Shown piece after piece: positions 1-6,612 of a stretch of DNA of 9,431 nucleotides. This DNA is from Longimicrobium sp. (GTDB taxonomy: Bacteria > Gemmatimonadota > Gemmatimonadetes > Longimicrobiales > Longimicrobiaceae). Every line of letters begins with the position of its first letter. The first letter of the stretch is position 1. The stretch is from NCBI GenBank assembly GCA_030446945.1, contig JAUJMI010000116.1, forward strand, positions 1 to 9,431, read 5' to 3'. The notes under the pieces were generated by a model. It had not been told where the DNA came from and did no database searches. It saw only the letters and a list, made by a program, of their open reading frames with translations. A program made the position numbers and the translations under genes.

Positions 1-241
1 CCCCCAGCGCCGCCGCCGAGCGCACGGCGTGCGCCACGGTATTCGGGATGTCGTGCAGCTTGAGGTCCAGGAAGACGCGGCACCCGCGCTCGTGCAGCGC
101 GTGAACCACGTCCGGTCCCTCGGCGATGAACAGCTGAAGGCCCACCTTTACGAAGTCCGCCTCCGGCCCCACGCGCTCCAGCAGCGCAAAGGCGGCGGCG
201 GCATCCGGCACGTCCAGGGCGAGAATCGGAGTGGCAGTCAT
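1..241 (-). CDS. pyrF: Orotidine 5'-phosphate decarboxylase, N-terminal part (runs off left edge)
   Basis: The product decarboxylates orotidine 5'-monophosphate to UMP, the last step of pyrimidine synthesis, in the cytoplasm. Only the first 80 codons are present. The protein opens with [13 protein letters not shown], matching the first beta strand of the OMP decarboxylase barrel. The catalytic Lys-Asp-Lys-Asp set is visible as K32 (in VKVG) and D59, K61 and D64 (in [12 protein letters not shown]), with the spacing expected for the family. The start at 241 fits the family N-terminus best; an in-frame ATG at 259 would add six residues (MRSDRE). Neither has a well-placed ribosome site. The amidase gene upstream ends 246 bases away with a large inverted repeat between, so co-transcription is doubtful. 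Identification is firm; the C-terminal half cannot be judged. Confidence 0.93.
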   Translation of the reverse strand, partial: MTATPILALDVPDAAAAFALLERVGPEADFVKVGLQLFIAEGPDVVHALHERGCRVFLDLKLHDIPNTVAHAVRSAAALG

Positions 242-312
242 TTCCCGGTCGGATCTCATGATTCTGTCTACCCGTTCCCTCCCGCATAGGTCCGGGGCGG
301 CGGAACTGCAGT

Positions 313-478
313 CTCACGCGGAGACGCGGAGGCGCGGAGAAAACAACAGCAAAAGCCTCACACCGAGAGCACAGAAGCAACTACAAGCCACGGAGAAACA
401 CTCTTGCAGTTCCTTCCTCCGTGTCTCTGTGCCTCCGTGTGAGCCATGCAGTTGCAGTTCTCCGCGTCTCCGCGTGAG
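313..478. repeat. Nested inverted repeat between amidase gene and pyrF
   Basis: Two perfect 19-base arms, CTCACGCGGAGACGCGGAG at 313-331 and its reverse complement at 460-478, enclose a second, imperfect inverted pair. The inner pair is CTCACACCGAG... from 357 with CACGGAG near 389-395, against CTCCGTGTCTCTGTGCCTCC at 418-437. The whole block could fold into a long stem when transcribed. Its style (runs of CACAGAG / CGCGGAG) resembles short dispersed repeats that I recall from environmental GC-rich genomes. It lies just downstream of the amidase stop codon, so it could also end that transcript, though no T-run follows. Confidence 0.75.
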
Positions 479-487
479 GCCCTCCGC

Positions 488-1675
488 TCAACGGGATGCG
501 GAGGCCTGCTGCGTGCGGGCGAAGAAGTCGTGCACGGAGCGCGCGAGCTGCGCCGCCACCTCGCGCTGCATCTCTTCCCCGTTCAGGAGGCGCTCCTCCG
601 TGGGATTGGACACGAAGCCGATCTCCACCAGCACCGCCGGCATGAAGGCGCCGCGCAGCACCGCGAACCCCGCCTGCTTCACGCCCCGGTTGGGACCCGG
701 GTGGATCTCGCGGAGCCGGTTCTGGACGAGCTGCGCCCAGTCGCTCGACTCGCGGAGGTGCTGGTTCTGGCGCAGGTCGGTGAGGATGAAGGCCATCGGC
801 CCGCCCACCGGCGCCTCCTCGTACTTCACCGACGCGTTCTCGAACGCCTCCACGCGTCGCGCGTCGGCGGTGCGCGCCTCGGCCAGGAAGTAGGTCTCGT
901 ACCCCTTCTCCGAACGGCTGGGGTTGGCGTTGCAGTGCACGGAGATGAAGAGCGCCGGCTGCCCCTCGTCGCGCCAGCGGTTGGCGAGCCGCGCGCGGTC
1001 GTGCAGCGCGATCAGCGTGTCCCGGTCGCGCGTCATGCGCACCTCCAGCGACGGGTCCTCGCGCAGGATGGCCGCCAGCCTCCGCGCCACCGCCAGCGTT
1101 ACATTCTTTTCGCGCGTTCCACCCGGCCCGCTCGCCCCCGGATCCCTCCCTCCATGCCCAGCATCCACCACCACCAGCTTCCGCTGCGGCGCCCGCATGG
1201 GCACCGGCTCCACCGCCGGCGTGACCTCTTCTGTCGCGGCGACGGCGCCGGCCTGGCGTGCCGCGCTCCCGCGGATGGAGCGGCGCGCCACGTCCACCCT
1301 CACCCGCCCGTCGGTCAGCCCGGGGAGCAGCTCGCGAAAGAAGTCCACCGGCAGAAAGACGACGCCGCTCTCGGCATAGACGGCGTGCGCCAGCGGCCGG
1401 GCCGTGCCATCGACGGTCACCTGCGCCGCCCCATTCGCGACCGCCACCTGGTGCGCCCCCACCTGCACGACGACCCCCTCGCGCGCGTACGACACCTCCG
1501 CTCCCACGCTCACCAGCACGGATGCGGGGAGCGCCGCGTACCCGCGCGCGGTGGACTCGTTCACCTGCGATGAACGGGGTCCGGACTCGATGGTCCAGGG
1601 CTGTCCGGGCTGCGCGCCCAGCCCCGCAGGGGCGGACGCAAAGCTGAGCAGGAGGGCGGTGATGATGGGGTTCAT
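488..1675 (-). CDS. Exported zinc N-acetylmuramoyl-L-alanine amidase (Amidase_3)
   Basis: This 395-residue protein should cleave the bond between N-acetylmuramic acid and L-alanine in peptidoglycan, outside the cytoplasmic membrane, for daughter-cell separation or wall turnover. Residues 1-21 look like a signal peptide (hydrophobic ITALLLSFASAPAGLGA), though the n-region lacks a positive charge. Residues about 50-135 resemble a copper-amine-oxidase N-like wall-binding domain (VVFLPVDFFRELL). Residues 138-164 form an Ala/Pro/Val-rich linker. The catalytic domain spans about 165-388: zinc ligands H174 (VDAGHGG), E189 (TREKN) and H247 (ISVHCNA), and catalytic E351 (LVEIGFVSN). All key residues are intact. 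No in-frame ATG, GTG or TTG lies between this ATG and the next upstream stop, so the start is secure despite a weak ribosome site. It is an AmiC-like enzyme; which paralogue cannot be told. Confidence 0.95.
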   Translation of the reverse strand: MNPIITALLLSFASAPAGLGAQPGQPWTIESGPRSSQVNESTARGYAALPASVLVSVGAEVSYAREGVVVQVGAHQVAVANGAAQVTVDGTARPLAHAVYAESGVVFLPVDFFRELLPGLTDGRVRVDVARRSIRGSAARQAGAVAATEEVTPAVEPVPMRAPQRKLVVVDAGHGGRDPGASGPGGTREKNVTLAVARRLAAILREDPSLEVRMTRDRDTLIALHDRARLANRWRDEGQPALFISVHCNANPSRSEKGYETYFLAEARTADARRVEAFENASVKYEEAPVGGPMAFILTDLRQNQHLRESSDWAQLVQNRLREIHPGPNRGVKQAGFAVLRGAFMPAVLVEIGFVSNPTEERLLNGEEMQREVAAQLARSVHDFFARTQQASASR

Positions 1676-1744
1676 GGGCCTACCGCGGATGATGCGAAGT
1701 GCGGATTGCAGGGAGCGAGAGCAGGCTGCAGCACATGCTCAGGA

Positions 1745-1768
1745 CACGGGCAGCCACGCGGGGCTGCC
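1745..1768. repeat. Dispersed palindromic repeat, copy 1
   Basis: A 24-base sequence with internal dyad symmetry (GGCAGCC at 1749-1755, GGCTGCC at 1762-1768, six-base loop). An identical 24-base copy lies in the opposite orientation at 9249-9272. It sits in the gap between smpB and the amidase gene, about 70-90 bases upstream of the amidase start. Confidence 0.8.
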
Positions 1769-1816
1769 GCTACGAGGAACTGGTGCGAAACACGAGCGTC
1801 TAGGCAGGGCGAGGGC

Positions 1817-1836
1817 GGGCGCGATGAATCGCGCCC
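1817..1836. terminator. Hairpin 20 bases downstream of smpB stop (repeat-like, possible terminator)
   Basis: Perfect 8-base arms GGGCGCGA and TCGCGCCC close a TGAA loop. On the minus strand the block reads GTAGGGGCGCGATTCATCGC followed by GCCC, a style that I recall as a common dispersed intergenic element. It lies 20 bases past the smpB stop codon. No T-run follows on the minus strand, so intrinsic termination is uncertain and a mobile-type repeat is equally likely. Confidence 0.5.
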
Positions 1837-1856
1837 CTACGACCGGTGTTCCAGGA

Positions 1857-2339
1857 TCATTCCGCGCGGTCCTTGAGGCCGCGCTGGATCTCGCGCTGCG
1901 AGTCGCGCTCCTTGATGGCTTCGCGCTTGTCGTGGAGCTGCTTGCCGCGCACGAGTGCCAGGTTCACCTTGGCGCGCCCGCCGCTGAAGTGCACGTCCAG
2001 GGGGACGAGCGTGAGCCCCTTCTCCTGCACCGAGCCGATCAGCCGGCGGATCTCGTTGCGGTGCATCAGGAGCTTGCGCGGGCGCAGGGGATCGTGGTTG
2101 AAGCGGTTCCCCTGCTCGTACGGCGAGATGTGGAAGTTGAAGAGCCACACCTCCCCGTTGTCCACGCGCGCAAACGAATCCTGCATGTTCGCCTTCCCGT
2201 CACGCAGCGACTTCACCTCCGTCCCCTGCAGCACGATCCCGGTCTCCCAGGTGTCCAGGACGTGGTACTCGTGCCGCGCCTTGCGGTTCTGGACGACGAT
2301 GCGGTCGGCGGGCTTGGGGGCGGCTGCGGTTTTGGCCAT
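1857..2339 (-). CDS. smpB: SsrA (tmRNA)-binding protein SmpB
   Basis: SmpB binds tmRNA and brings it to stalled ribosomes for trans-translation, which frees the ribosome and tags the unfinished peptide for degradation. The 160-residue length is normal for the family. After a short Ala/Pro-rich lead (residues 1-13) the beta-barrel core runs from IVVQNRKARHEY (14-25) through GIVLQGTEVKSLRDGKAN (34-51), HISPYEQGN (70-78), NHDPLRPRKLLMHR (81-94) and KGLTLVPL (107-114). The C-terminal tail HDKREAIKERD (136-146) onward is the basic helix that enters the empty mRNA channel. A possible ribosome site AGGA lies ten bases before the ATG. The gene stands alone between repeat-bearing gaps. No ssrA gene is visible in the window. 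Confidence 0.97.
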   Translation of the reverse strand: MAKTAAAPKPADRIVVQNRKARHEYHVLDTWETGIVLQGTEVKSLRDGKANMQDSFARVDNGEVWLFNFHISPYEQGNRFNHDPLRPRKLLMHRNEIRRLIGSVQEKGLTLVPLDVHFSGGRAKVNLALVRGKQLHDKREAIKERDSQREIQRGLKDRAE

Positions 2340-2346
2340 GGGGAAG

Positions 2347-2428
2347 AAGTCCTGAGTCCTAAGTGCTGAGTCCTAAGTGCTGATGACCCGTAGTTCGCTC
2401 AGCACTTGGGACTTAGCACTTGGCACTT
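2347..2428. repeat. 14-bp direct repeats facing an inverted copy, smpB leader
   Basis: GAGTCCTAAGTGCT occurs twice in perfect tandem (2354-2367, 2368-2381), preceded by a partial unit AAGTCCT at 2347-2353. Across a 16-base spacer, TCAGCACTTGGGAC (2400-2412 plus flank) is the inverse of 2370-2383 with one mismatch, and further AGCACTT / GGCACTT variants run to 2428. The block fills the gap between the L,D-transpeptidase stop and smpB, so it could form a stem in the transcript that ends the upstream operon or leads smpB. Confidence 0.8.
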
Positions 2429-2432
2429 CCGT

Positions 2433-3035
2433 TCAGTAGATGATCACCGGCGTCCCCACGTCCACCGCGTAGTACAGCTCGCGCGCGGCTTCGTTGGTCA
2501 TGCGGATGCAGCCGTGCGATACGTTCTGGCCCAGGAGCTCGGGCTTGCTGGTGCCGTGCAGGGCGATCCCCTCGCCCAGAAAGAGCGCGGAGGTGCCCAG
2601 CATCCCGCGCTGCCACCGCTTGGGGTCGTCCTCGTCGGGAACGGGCAGCTTGTTCTCCACGTAGTGCCAGTCCGGAAGGTACCAGCGCGGATCCTTTTCC
2701 TTGCGCTGCACGCGGAACATCCCGCGCGGCGTGGAGAAGTCCCACTCCTGCCCCGCCCCCTCCAGCCGCGTCCCCGTCCCAGTCCCCACCAGCGTGGACC
2801 AGACGACGCGCTCCGCCTCCATCACGTAAAGGCGGTGCTCGTCCAGCGAGACGACGATGTAGCGCCCCTCGGCGTTGACCGGCGGGTCGCGGTAGCGCTC
2901 GCGCCCCTCCGCCTCCACCCCGTGCGCCACCAGCGACGGATCGGTCGGCAGCCCCTGTGCCCCGGCGGCGCCGGCAAACGCCAGCAGCACAGCCGCGAGG
3001 CCGCACTCACGCACCCACGCACTCGCGCACTTCAT
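2433..3035 (-). CDS. Exported L,D-transpeptidase (YkuD domain)
   Basis: This 200-residue protein should act in the cell envelope, forming 3-3 peptidoglycan cross-links or attaching partners to the wall through a cysteine thioester. Residues 1-26 form a signal peptide (hydrophobic GLAAVLLAFAGAAGA, likely cut before Q27). The YkuD domain spans about 58-200. The active-site signature is complete: H160 in ALHGTS, then S173-H174-G175-C176-I177-R178, with C176 as nucleophile. The protein ends right after the domain, as in compact single-domain members; no LysM or other binding module is present. Its ATG overlaps the TGA of the YihY-family gene upstream (ATGA at 3035-3032), which points to translational coupling. 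The exact reaction (cross-linking or anchoring) cannot be told from sequence. Confidence 0.94.
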   Translation of the reverse strand: MKCASAWVRECGLAAVLLAFAGAAGAQGLPTDPSLVAHGVEAEGRERYRDPPVNAEGRYIVVSLDEHRLYVMEAERVVWSTLVGTGTGTRLEGAGQEWDFSTPRGMFRVQRKEKDPRWYLPDWHYVENKLPVPDEDDPKRWQRGMLGTSALFLGEGIALHGTSKPELLGQNVSHGCIRMTNEAARELYYAVDVGTPVIIY

Positions 3036-3901
3036 TCCAGCAGCTCCTTTTGCTTCCTGCGGATCAGGATCAGGTCGTACACCTGGGCCACCTCGCCGCC
3101 CAGAATGAACACCACCGACGAGTAGTACACCCAGAAAACCAAAAGGACCGGGGCCAGCAGCGTGCCATAGGTCCGGCTATAGTCCACCACGTCGCTCACG
3201 TACCAGGCGAACGACCCCTTGAGCAGCTCCCACGACAGCGACGCGAACGTAGCGGCGACCAGCGAGATGCGCCACGGGGTTCGCCGCACGGGGAGGAAGC
3301 GGTAGATCAGCAGGAACATCAGGTAGATGAACCCGAACGCCGCCAGCCTGGGCCAGGTGTTGATGAACACCTGCGTCGCCCGCTGGTTCTCGACCCCCAG
3401 CAGCTCCACCCCGAAGCGCTGCGCCGCCTCCAGCGCGAGAGTGATCCCGGTGTTCAGCACCAGCAGGGTGCCCGCCACCAGCACCATCTGCAGGTCGAAG
3501 ATCTTCCCCTCCACGATCCCCCGCTCTTCCGGGAGATCGAAGATGTCCTTGAGCACCGCCCGCAGCGTGCCAAAGAGCCGCGTCGACGCCCAGATGAAGA
3601 GGAGAAGACCGATCGCCCCGAACGAGGGGCCGCCCTCCAGCACCCGTCCCACGATCTGGCGCGTGATCCCCACCACCTGCTGCGAAGGCGGAAGGACGGA
3701 GAGGACGTAGTCCACCGCCGCCTGCCGCGGATCTTCCACCGTCCGCTGCAGCACGTAGGTGAGGATGCCGACAAGCAGGAGGAAGAAGGGGGCGGCCGCC
3801 AGGAGCACGTTGAAGGCGATGCCGCCGGCCAGGAAGAAGATGTCGTCTTCACCGGCCTTGTTCCAGACGCGCACCGTGAAATCCGCCGCGTTCCCCCACA
3901 T
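3032..3901 (-). CDS. YihY/BrkB-family inner-membrane protein
   Basis: This is a polytopic membrane protein of the YihY/BrkB family (formerly confused with ribonuclease BN), whose molecular role is not settled. From ATG 3901 it has 289 residues, the usual size. The family hallmark EDDIFFLAGGIAFNVLLAAAP is at 18-38. Six hydrophobic segments lie at about 21-50, 93-110, 137-160, 185-203, 213-230 and 246-270, and the tail RRKQKELLE is charged. The frame stays open upstream to about 4162 but there overlaps the YtxH-type gene; an in-frame ATG at 4027 would add 42 Arg/Pro-rich residues and overlap that gene by 23 bases. I prefer 3901 because the hallmark then sits at the normal distance from the N-terminus, although neither start has a good ribosome site. 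It is coupled to the downstream L,D-transpeptidase by the ATGA overlap. Confidence 0.92.
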   Translation of the reverse strand: MWGNAADFTVRVWNKAGEDDIFFLAGGIAFNVLLAAAPFFLLLVGILTYVLQRTVEDPRQAAVDYVLSVLPPSQQVVGITRQIVGRVLEGGPSFGAIGLLLFIWASTRLFGTLRAVLKDIFDLPEERGIVEGKIFDLQMVLVAGTLLVLNTGITLALEAAQRFGVELLGVENQRATQVFINTWPRLAAFGFIYLMFLLIYRFLPVRRTPWRISLVAATFASLSWELLKGSFAWYVSDVVDYSRTYGTLLAPVLLVFWVYYSSVVFILGGEVAQVYDLILIRRKQKELLE

Positions 3902-4004
3902 GCGGCCCACGGCGGCGCGCGCCGCGCGCGCAACGCTGATGGCGCGCGTCCTCCCCCGCCGCTCCGGCAGGGGCGAGCCGTCGCCCGGGGGCCGAGGGAG
4001 CGAC

Positions 4005-4460
4005 CTATCGCGCCAGCTCGCCCGCATCCGTTTCGGTGTCGACCGACAGCACCACCACCTCCGCCTCGGGGGGCGGCGGCGCCTCCACGGCACCCGGCGC
4101 GCGGCCGGAGCGGCGCAGCGCCTTGGCCTCCTGCACCCGGCGCAGCAGGTCGGCGCGGGCATCGCGCGCGGCGCCGCGGCCGGTGGCCACGGCCGCGCGC
4201 GCCTGCTCCCGCCGCGCGTCCACCGCCCCGCGCACCGCCGTCACCCGCTCCTGCACGGCGCCGCGCGCCCCGTCCACCCGGTCGCCCAGCGCCTCGCGCA
4301 GGCCGAGGGCCGCGCCTAAAAAGGACTGGCGCGTCTCGGAACCGGCGCGCGGGGCCAGCAGGAGCGCCGCTCCGAAGCCCACGAGCACTCCCAGCACGAA
4401 CGCCCCGCCCTCCCCGCGCCGTTCGATCACGATGTAGGGAAGGTCGTCATGGTCACGCAT
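4005..4460 (-). CDS. YtxH-type small membrane protein
   Basis: A 151-residue protein of the YtxH type (general-stress-associated, biochemical role unknown). Residues 20-38 (AFVLGVLVGFGAALLLAP) are a glycine-rich membrane segment followed by RAGSETR, the usual YtxH boundary. Residues about 45-120 are an Ala/Arg/Glu-rich, probably helical or coiled-coil stretch. Residues 124-133 are Pro-rich (EAPPPPEAE) and the tail is acidic. The ATG at 4460 lies 17 bases after the stop of the response regulator gene, and the next gene follows with a short gap or small overlap, so it is an operon member. The reading frame extends upstream of 4460 but only through the response regulator gene. The start has a weak ribosome site. 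Confidence 0.82.
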   Translation of the reverse strand: MRDHDDLPYIVIERRGEGGAFVLGVLVGFGAALLLAPRAGSETRQSFLGAALGLREALGDRVDGARGAVQERVTAVRGAVDARREQARAAVATGRGAARDARADLLRRVQEAKALRRSGRAPGAVEAPPPPEAEVVVLSVDTETDAGELAR

Positions 4461-4477
4461 GCACGGTCCGGTGGAGT

Positions 4478-4873
4478 TCAGGTTCCGAGGGCCAGGTAGC
4501 TGTTCCCGGGGTCGTCGGCGCTGGCGAGCGCGCTGCACAGCCGGGGGATGTCGATCGGCTTGCGGAAGAAGTAGTCGGCCTCGTTTTCCAGCCGGTGCTC
4601 GGTCTCTTCGCCGCCGCACCCGGCCGTCACCACGATGAAGCACACGTCCCACGGCGCCGTGCTGCGCACCGTGCGCAGGATCTGGAGGCCGTCGATGTCC
4701 GGAAGCCGGAAGTCGCACACCACCGTATCAGGGTGGAAGCTGTGCAGCTGGGCCAGCCCGCGCTCCCCGGTGGCGGCGGCGCACACCTCGTATCCCTCCT
4801 CAGCCAGCAGGCTGGAGAGCGCTTCCCGAGCCCCGGGTTCGTCTTCGATCAGCAGGATACGCTTCGCCGCCAT
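4478..4873 (-). CDS. Receiver-only response regulator
   Basis: A 131-residue protein made of one CheY-like receiver domain with no output domain. It would take a phosphate from a histidine kinase and signal by protein contact. The conserved residues are present: acidic pocket E10-D11 (LLIEDEPG), phospho-acceptor D54 (VVCDFRLPDIDG), T83 (VVTAG) and K105 (FFRKPID). The C-terminal tail after about 118 (DDPGNSYLALGT) is short and unfamiliar. A good ribosome site GGAGG lies at 4888-4884, ten bases before the ATG. It is the first gene of a tight run with YtxH-type, YihY-type and L,D-transpeptidase genes, which suggests a link to envelope stress or maintenance. No kinase is encoded next to it; the HK-like gene at 6613-7278 is the nearest candidate. 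Confidence 0.93.
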   Translation of the reverse strand: MAAKRILLIEDEPGAREALSSLLAEEGYEVCAAATGERGLAQLHSFHPDTVVCDFRLPDIDGLQILRTVRSTAPWDVCFIVVTAGCGGEETEHRLENEADYFFRKPIDIPRLCSALASADDPGNSYLALGT

Positions 4874-4883
4874 GGGATTGCAA

Positions 4884-4888
4884 CCTCC
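4884..4888 (-). promoter_or_regulatory. Ribosome binding site of the receiver-only regulator
   Basis: GGAGG on the minus strand, ten bases before the ATG at 4873. It is among the clearest Shine-Dalgarno sites in the window and supports this start. Confidence 0.7.
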
Positions 4889-4891
4889 GCG

Positions 4892-4917
4892 AGTCGCCTC
4901 GCTCCGGAGGCGGGACT
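4892..4917 (-). promoter_or_regulatory. Leader hairpin just upstream of the ribosome site
   Basis: On the plus strand AGT-CGCCTC (4892-4900) pairs with GAGGCG (4907-4912) and, after a GG bulge, ACT (4915-4917), around a GCTCCG loop. The minus-strand transcript would carry this stem immediately before the GGAGG site of the response regulator gene. It may affect leader structure or may simply be another intergenic palindrome. No clear promoter was recognised in the remainder of this 174-base leader. Confidence 0.4.
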
Positions 4918-5047
4918 ACAGTCGGTACGCGGAGCGACAGGGGCAATCCGCGTGCCATGCGCGGGAAACGTATGTTGGTTGAGCTGGGGCGAGTGAACCC
5001 GCAGCAAACAACAGCAGGCGCCCTCCGCCCCGGAGCCCGTCCGCCCC

Positions 5048-5084
5048 AAAAACACCGCCGCGCCCCGGCAACCGGGACGCGGCG
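5048..5084 (-). terminator. Intrinsic terminator of the NtrC-family gene
   Basis: On the minus strand a 13-base stem (arms at 5084-5072 and 5068-5056, one G-U pair) closes a TTG loop and is followed by GTGTTTTT. It starts 27 bases past the stop codon of the NtrC-family gene. GC-rich stem plus T-run is the textbook form, and it separates this gene from the downstream response regulator operon. Confidence 0.88.
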
Positions 5085-5111
5085 AGTGTCCACCGGTGGA
5101 GACGCTTGCGT

Positions 5112-6476
5112 TCAGGCCGGGACGGCGTCGCCGGCGACGGCCTGGTTGAGGCGGTTGCGCAGCTCGTCCTCGTGGATCCCCAGCATCAGGGCGGCGCGCT
5201 GGTGGTTCCCCTCCACGAAAGAGAAGGTCTTGAGCATCAGCGTGCGCTCGGCCATCTCCAGCTTGGTGCCCACCGGAATGCGCACCTCACGGTCCTCCGT
5301 CACCAGCAGCTCGTGGGCGCGCATATCCGCCAGTGTCACCATGTCGCCGCGGGCCAGGATCACGGCACGCTCCACCGCGTTCTTTAGCTCGCGGACGTTG
5401 CCCGGCCAGCGGTAGCTGTTGACGAACTCCAGCGTCTCAGGCGCGAACCCCTTGAGCGGCTTCCCGTTCTCCTCGGCGAAGCGGCGCAAAAAGGCCTCGG
5501 CCAGGATGCGCACGTCGCCCCGGCGCTCGCGCAGCGGGGGGAGGACGAGCGGGATCACCGCCAGGCGGTGATAGAGGTCGTCGCGGAGCTTCCCCTCGTC
5601 GATGGCGCGCTGGATGTTCTTGTTGGTGGCGGCCACCACGCGGATGTCCACGTGCACCTCCTTCTTGCCGCCCAGGCGGCGGAAGGAGCGCTGCTCCAGG
5701 GCGCGCAGGAACTTCACCTGGATGTCGGGCTCCATCTCCGCGACCTCGTCCAGGAAGAGCGTGCCGCCGTCGGCCAGCTCGAAGCACCCGGCCTTCTCGT
5801 TGATGGCGCCGGTGAAGGCGCCCTTCTCGTGGCCAAAGAGCTCGTTCTCCAGGATCTCGCGCGGGAATGCCGCGCAGTTGATCGCGATGAACGGGCCCTT
5901 GTGGCGGTTGCTCTTGTCGTGGATGGCGCGGGCGACCAGCTCCTTTCCGGTGCCGCTCTCGCCCACGATGAGCATCGAGGCATTGGAGGGTGCGGCCGCT
6001 TCGATGGTGCCGTAGATCGACTGCATCTCCTCCGACTGGCCGATCAGGTCGCCGAAGCGCGTGAGGTTCTTGAGCTTCTCCTCCAGCGTCCGGTTGGCCT
6101 GCTTGACGCGGTACGCCTCCAGCGCCTTGGGAAGAAGGGCCTTGAGGCGCGCCACGTTGAGCGGCTTCTCCAGGTAGTCGTACGCCCCTTCCCGCATCGC
6201 CGCCACCGCGCTGTCCACCGAGGCGCTGCCGGTGATGATGATCATCTCGCTGGCGACGCCGGCCTCGCGCATCTTGGCGAAGAGGGCCAGCCCGTCCAGC
6301 TCCGGCATGCGCAGATCGGCCAGCACGACGCCGTACCCGCCCCCGCTCTTGACCATCTCCCACGCCGTCTTCCCGTCGGTGGCGGTGTCCACTTCATATC
6401 CGTCATCCGCCAGGAGCATCTGGAGCCCCTCGACGATGTGGCGCTCGTCGTCCGCTACGAGAATCTTTTGAAGCAT
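5112..6476 (-). CDS. NtrC-family sigma54-dependent response regulator
   Basis: A 454-residue transcription activator that works with sigma54 RNA polymerase, using ATP hydrolysis to open promoters when phosphorylated. Receiver domain about 1-120: D9-D10 (VADDE), phospho-acceptor D54 (LADLRMPELDG), T82 and K104 (YLEKP). AAA+ domain about 142-375: Walker A GESGTGKE (172-179), the sigma54-contact loop GAFTGA (219-224), Walker B GTLFLDE with D243 and E244, sensor I region AATN (282-285), and WPGNVREL (357-364). The C-terminus (about 408-446) has a Fis-type helix-turn-helix, GNHQRAALMLGIHEDELRNR. The frame is open upstream to 6566, but the receiver fold starts at MLQKILVADD, so 6476 is the start; the ribosome site is weak (AGGG). 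It has its own promoter and terminator. The HK-like gene upstream is its likely partner. Confidence 0.96.
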   Translation of the reverse strand: MLQKILVADDERHIVEGLQMLLADDGYEVDTATDGKTAWEMVKSGGGYGVVLADLRMPELDGLALFAKMREAGVASEMIIITGSASVDSAVAAMREGAYDYLEKPLNVARLKALLPKALEAYRVKQANRTLEEKLKNLTRFGDLIGQSEEMQSIYGTIEAAAPSNASMLIVGESGTGKELVARAIHDKSNRHKGPFIAINCAAFPREILENELFGHEKGAFTGAINEKAGCFELADGGTLFLDEVAEMEPDIQVKFLRALEQRSFRRLGGKKEVHVDIRVVAATNKNIQRAIDEGKLRDDLYHRLAVIPLVLPPLRERRGDVRILAEAFLRRFAEENGKPLKGFAPETLEFVNSYRWPGNVRELKNAVERAVILARGDMVTLADMRAHELLVTEDREVRIPVGTKLEMAERTLMLKTFSFVEGNHQRAALMLGIHEDELRNRLNQAVAGDAVPA

Positions 6477-6500
6477 GCGTCGCCCTGGAGATGTTGCGCG

Positions 6501-6513
6501 ATATATATATATA
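6501..6513. repeat. (AT)n tract in the leader of the NtrC-family gene
   Basis: Thirteen bases of alternating A and T, very unusual in this GC-rich segment, lying between the predicted transcription start and the ATG at 6476. It could ease promoter opening or be a slippage-prone tract. Confidence 0.85.
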
Positions 6514-6522
6514 GTGACCAGC

Positions 6523-6551
6523 AAGATAGGAACGTGGCGGGGCGCGGTCAA
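6523..6551 (-). promoter_or_regulatory. Sigma70-type promoter for the NtrC-family gene
   Basis: On the minus strand a -35 box TTGACC (6551-6546) and a -10 box TATCTT (6528-6523) are separated by exactly 17 bases. The start of transcription would be near 6515, giving a leader of about 40 bases. This is the best promoter match that I found in the window and lies inside the 136-base gap between the HK-like gene and the regulator gene. Confidence 0.75.
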
Positions 6552-6582
6552 CCCGTTGCACCGCAACCCGCTACGCCGTATG

Positions 6583-6607
6583 CAGATGGCGCCGGGCGGC
6601 GCCTCTG
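6583..6607 (-). terminator. Hairpin just after the HK-like gene
   Basis: GGCGCC (6588-6593) and GGCGCC (6598-6603) pair around a GGGC loop, extended by CAGA/TCTG with one bulged base. It begins six bases past the HK-like stop codon. There is no T-run, so it may attenuate transcription or protect the mRNA end rather than terminate fully. Confidence 0.4.
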
Positions 6608-6612
6608 TCGCC

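Noticed and set aside
313..478. CRISPR-like array
   Set aside because: The repeats are inverted and imperfect, without evenly spaced unique spacers, and no cas gene is present.
231..893. Plus-strand frame across the nested inverted repeat
   Set aside because: Its middle is translated repeat and its end is antisense to the amidase gene; no domain is seen.
2957..4996. Plus-strand open frame of 679 codons
   Set aside because: Antisense to the YihY-type, YtxH-type and response regulator genes. The product is Arg/Pro/His-rich without a domain.
5089..5100. Twelve-base palindrome TCCACCGGTGGA after the NtrC-family stop as an operator
   Set aside because: It lies between the stop codon and the terminator, where an operator is unlikely, and a short GC-rich dyad can occur by chance.
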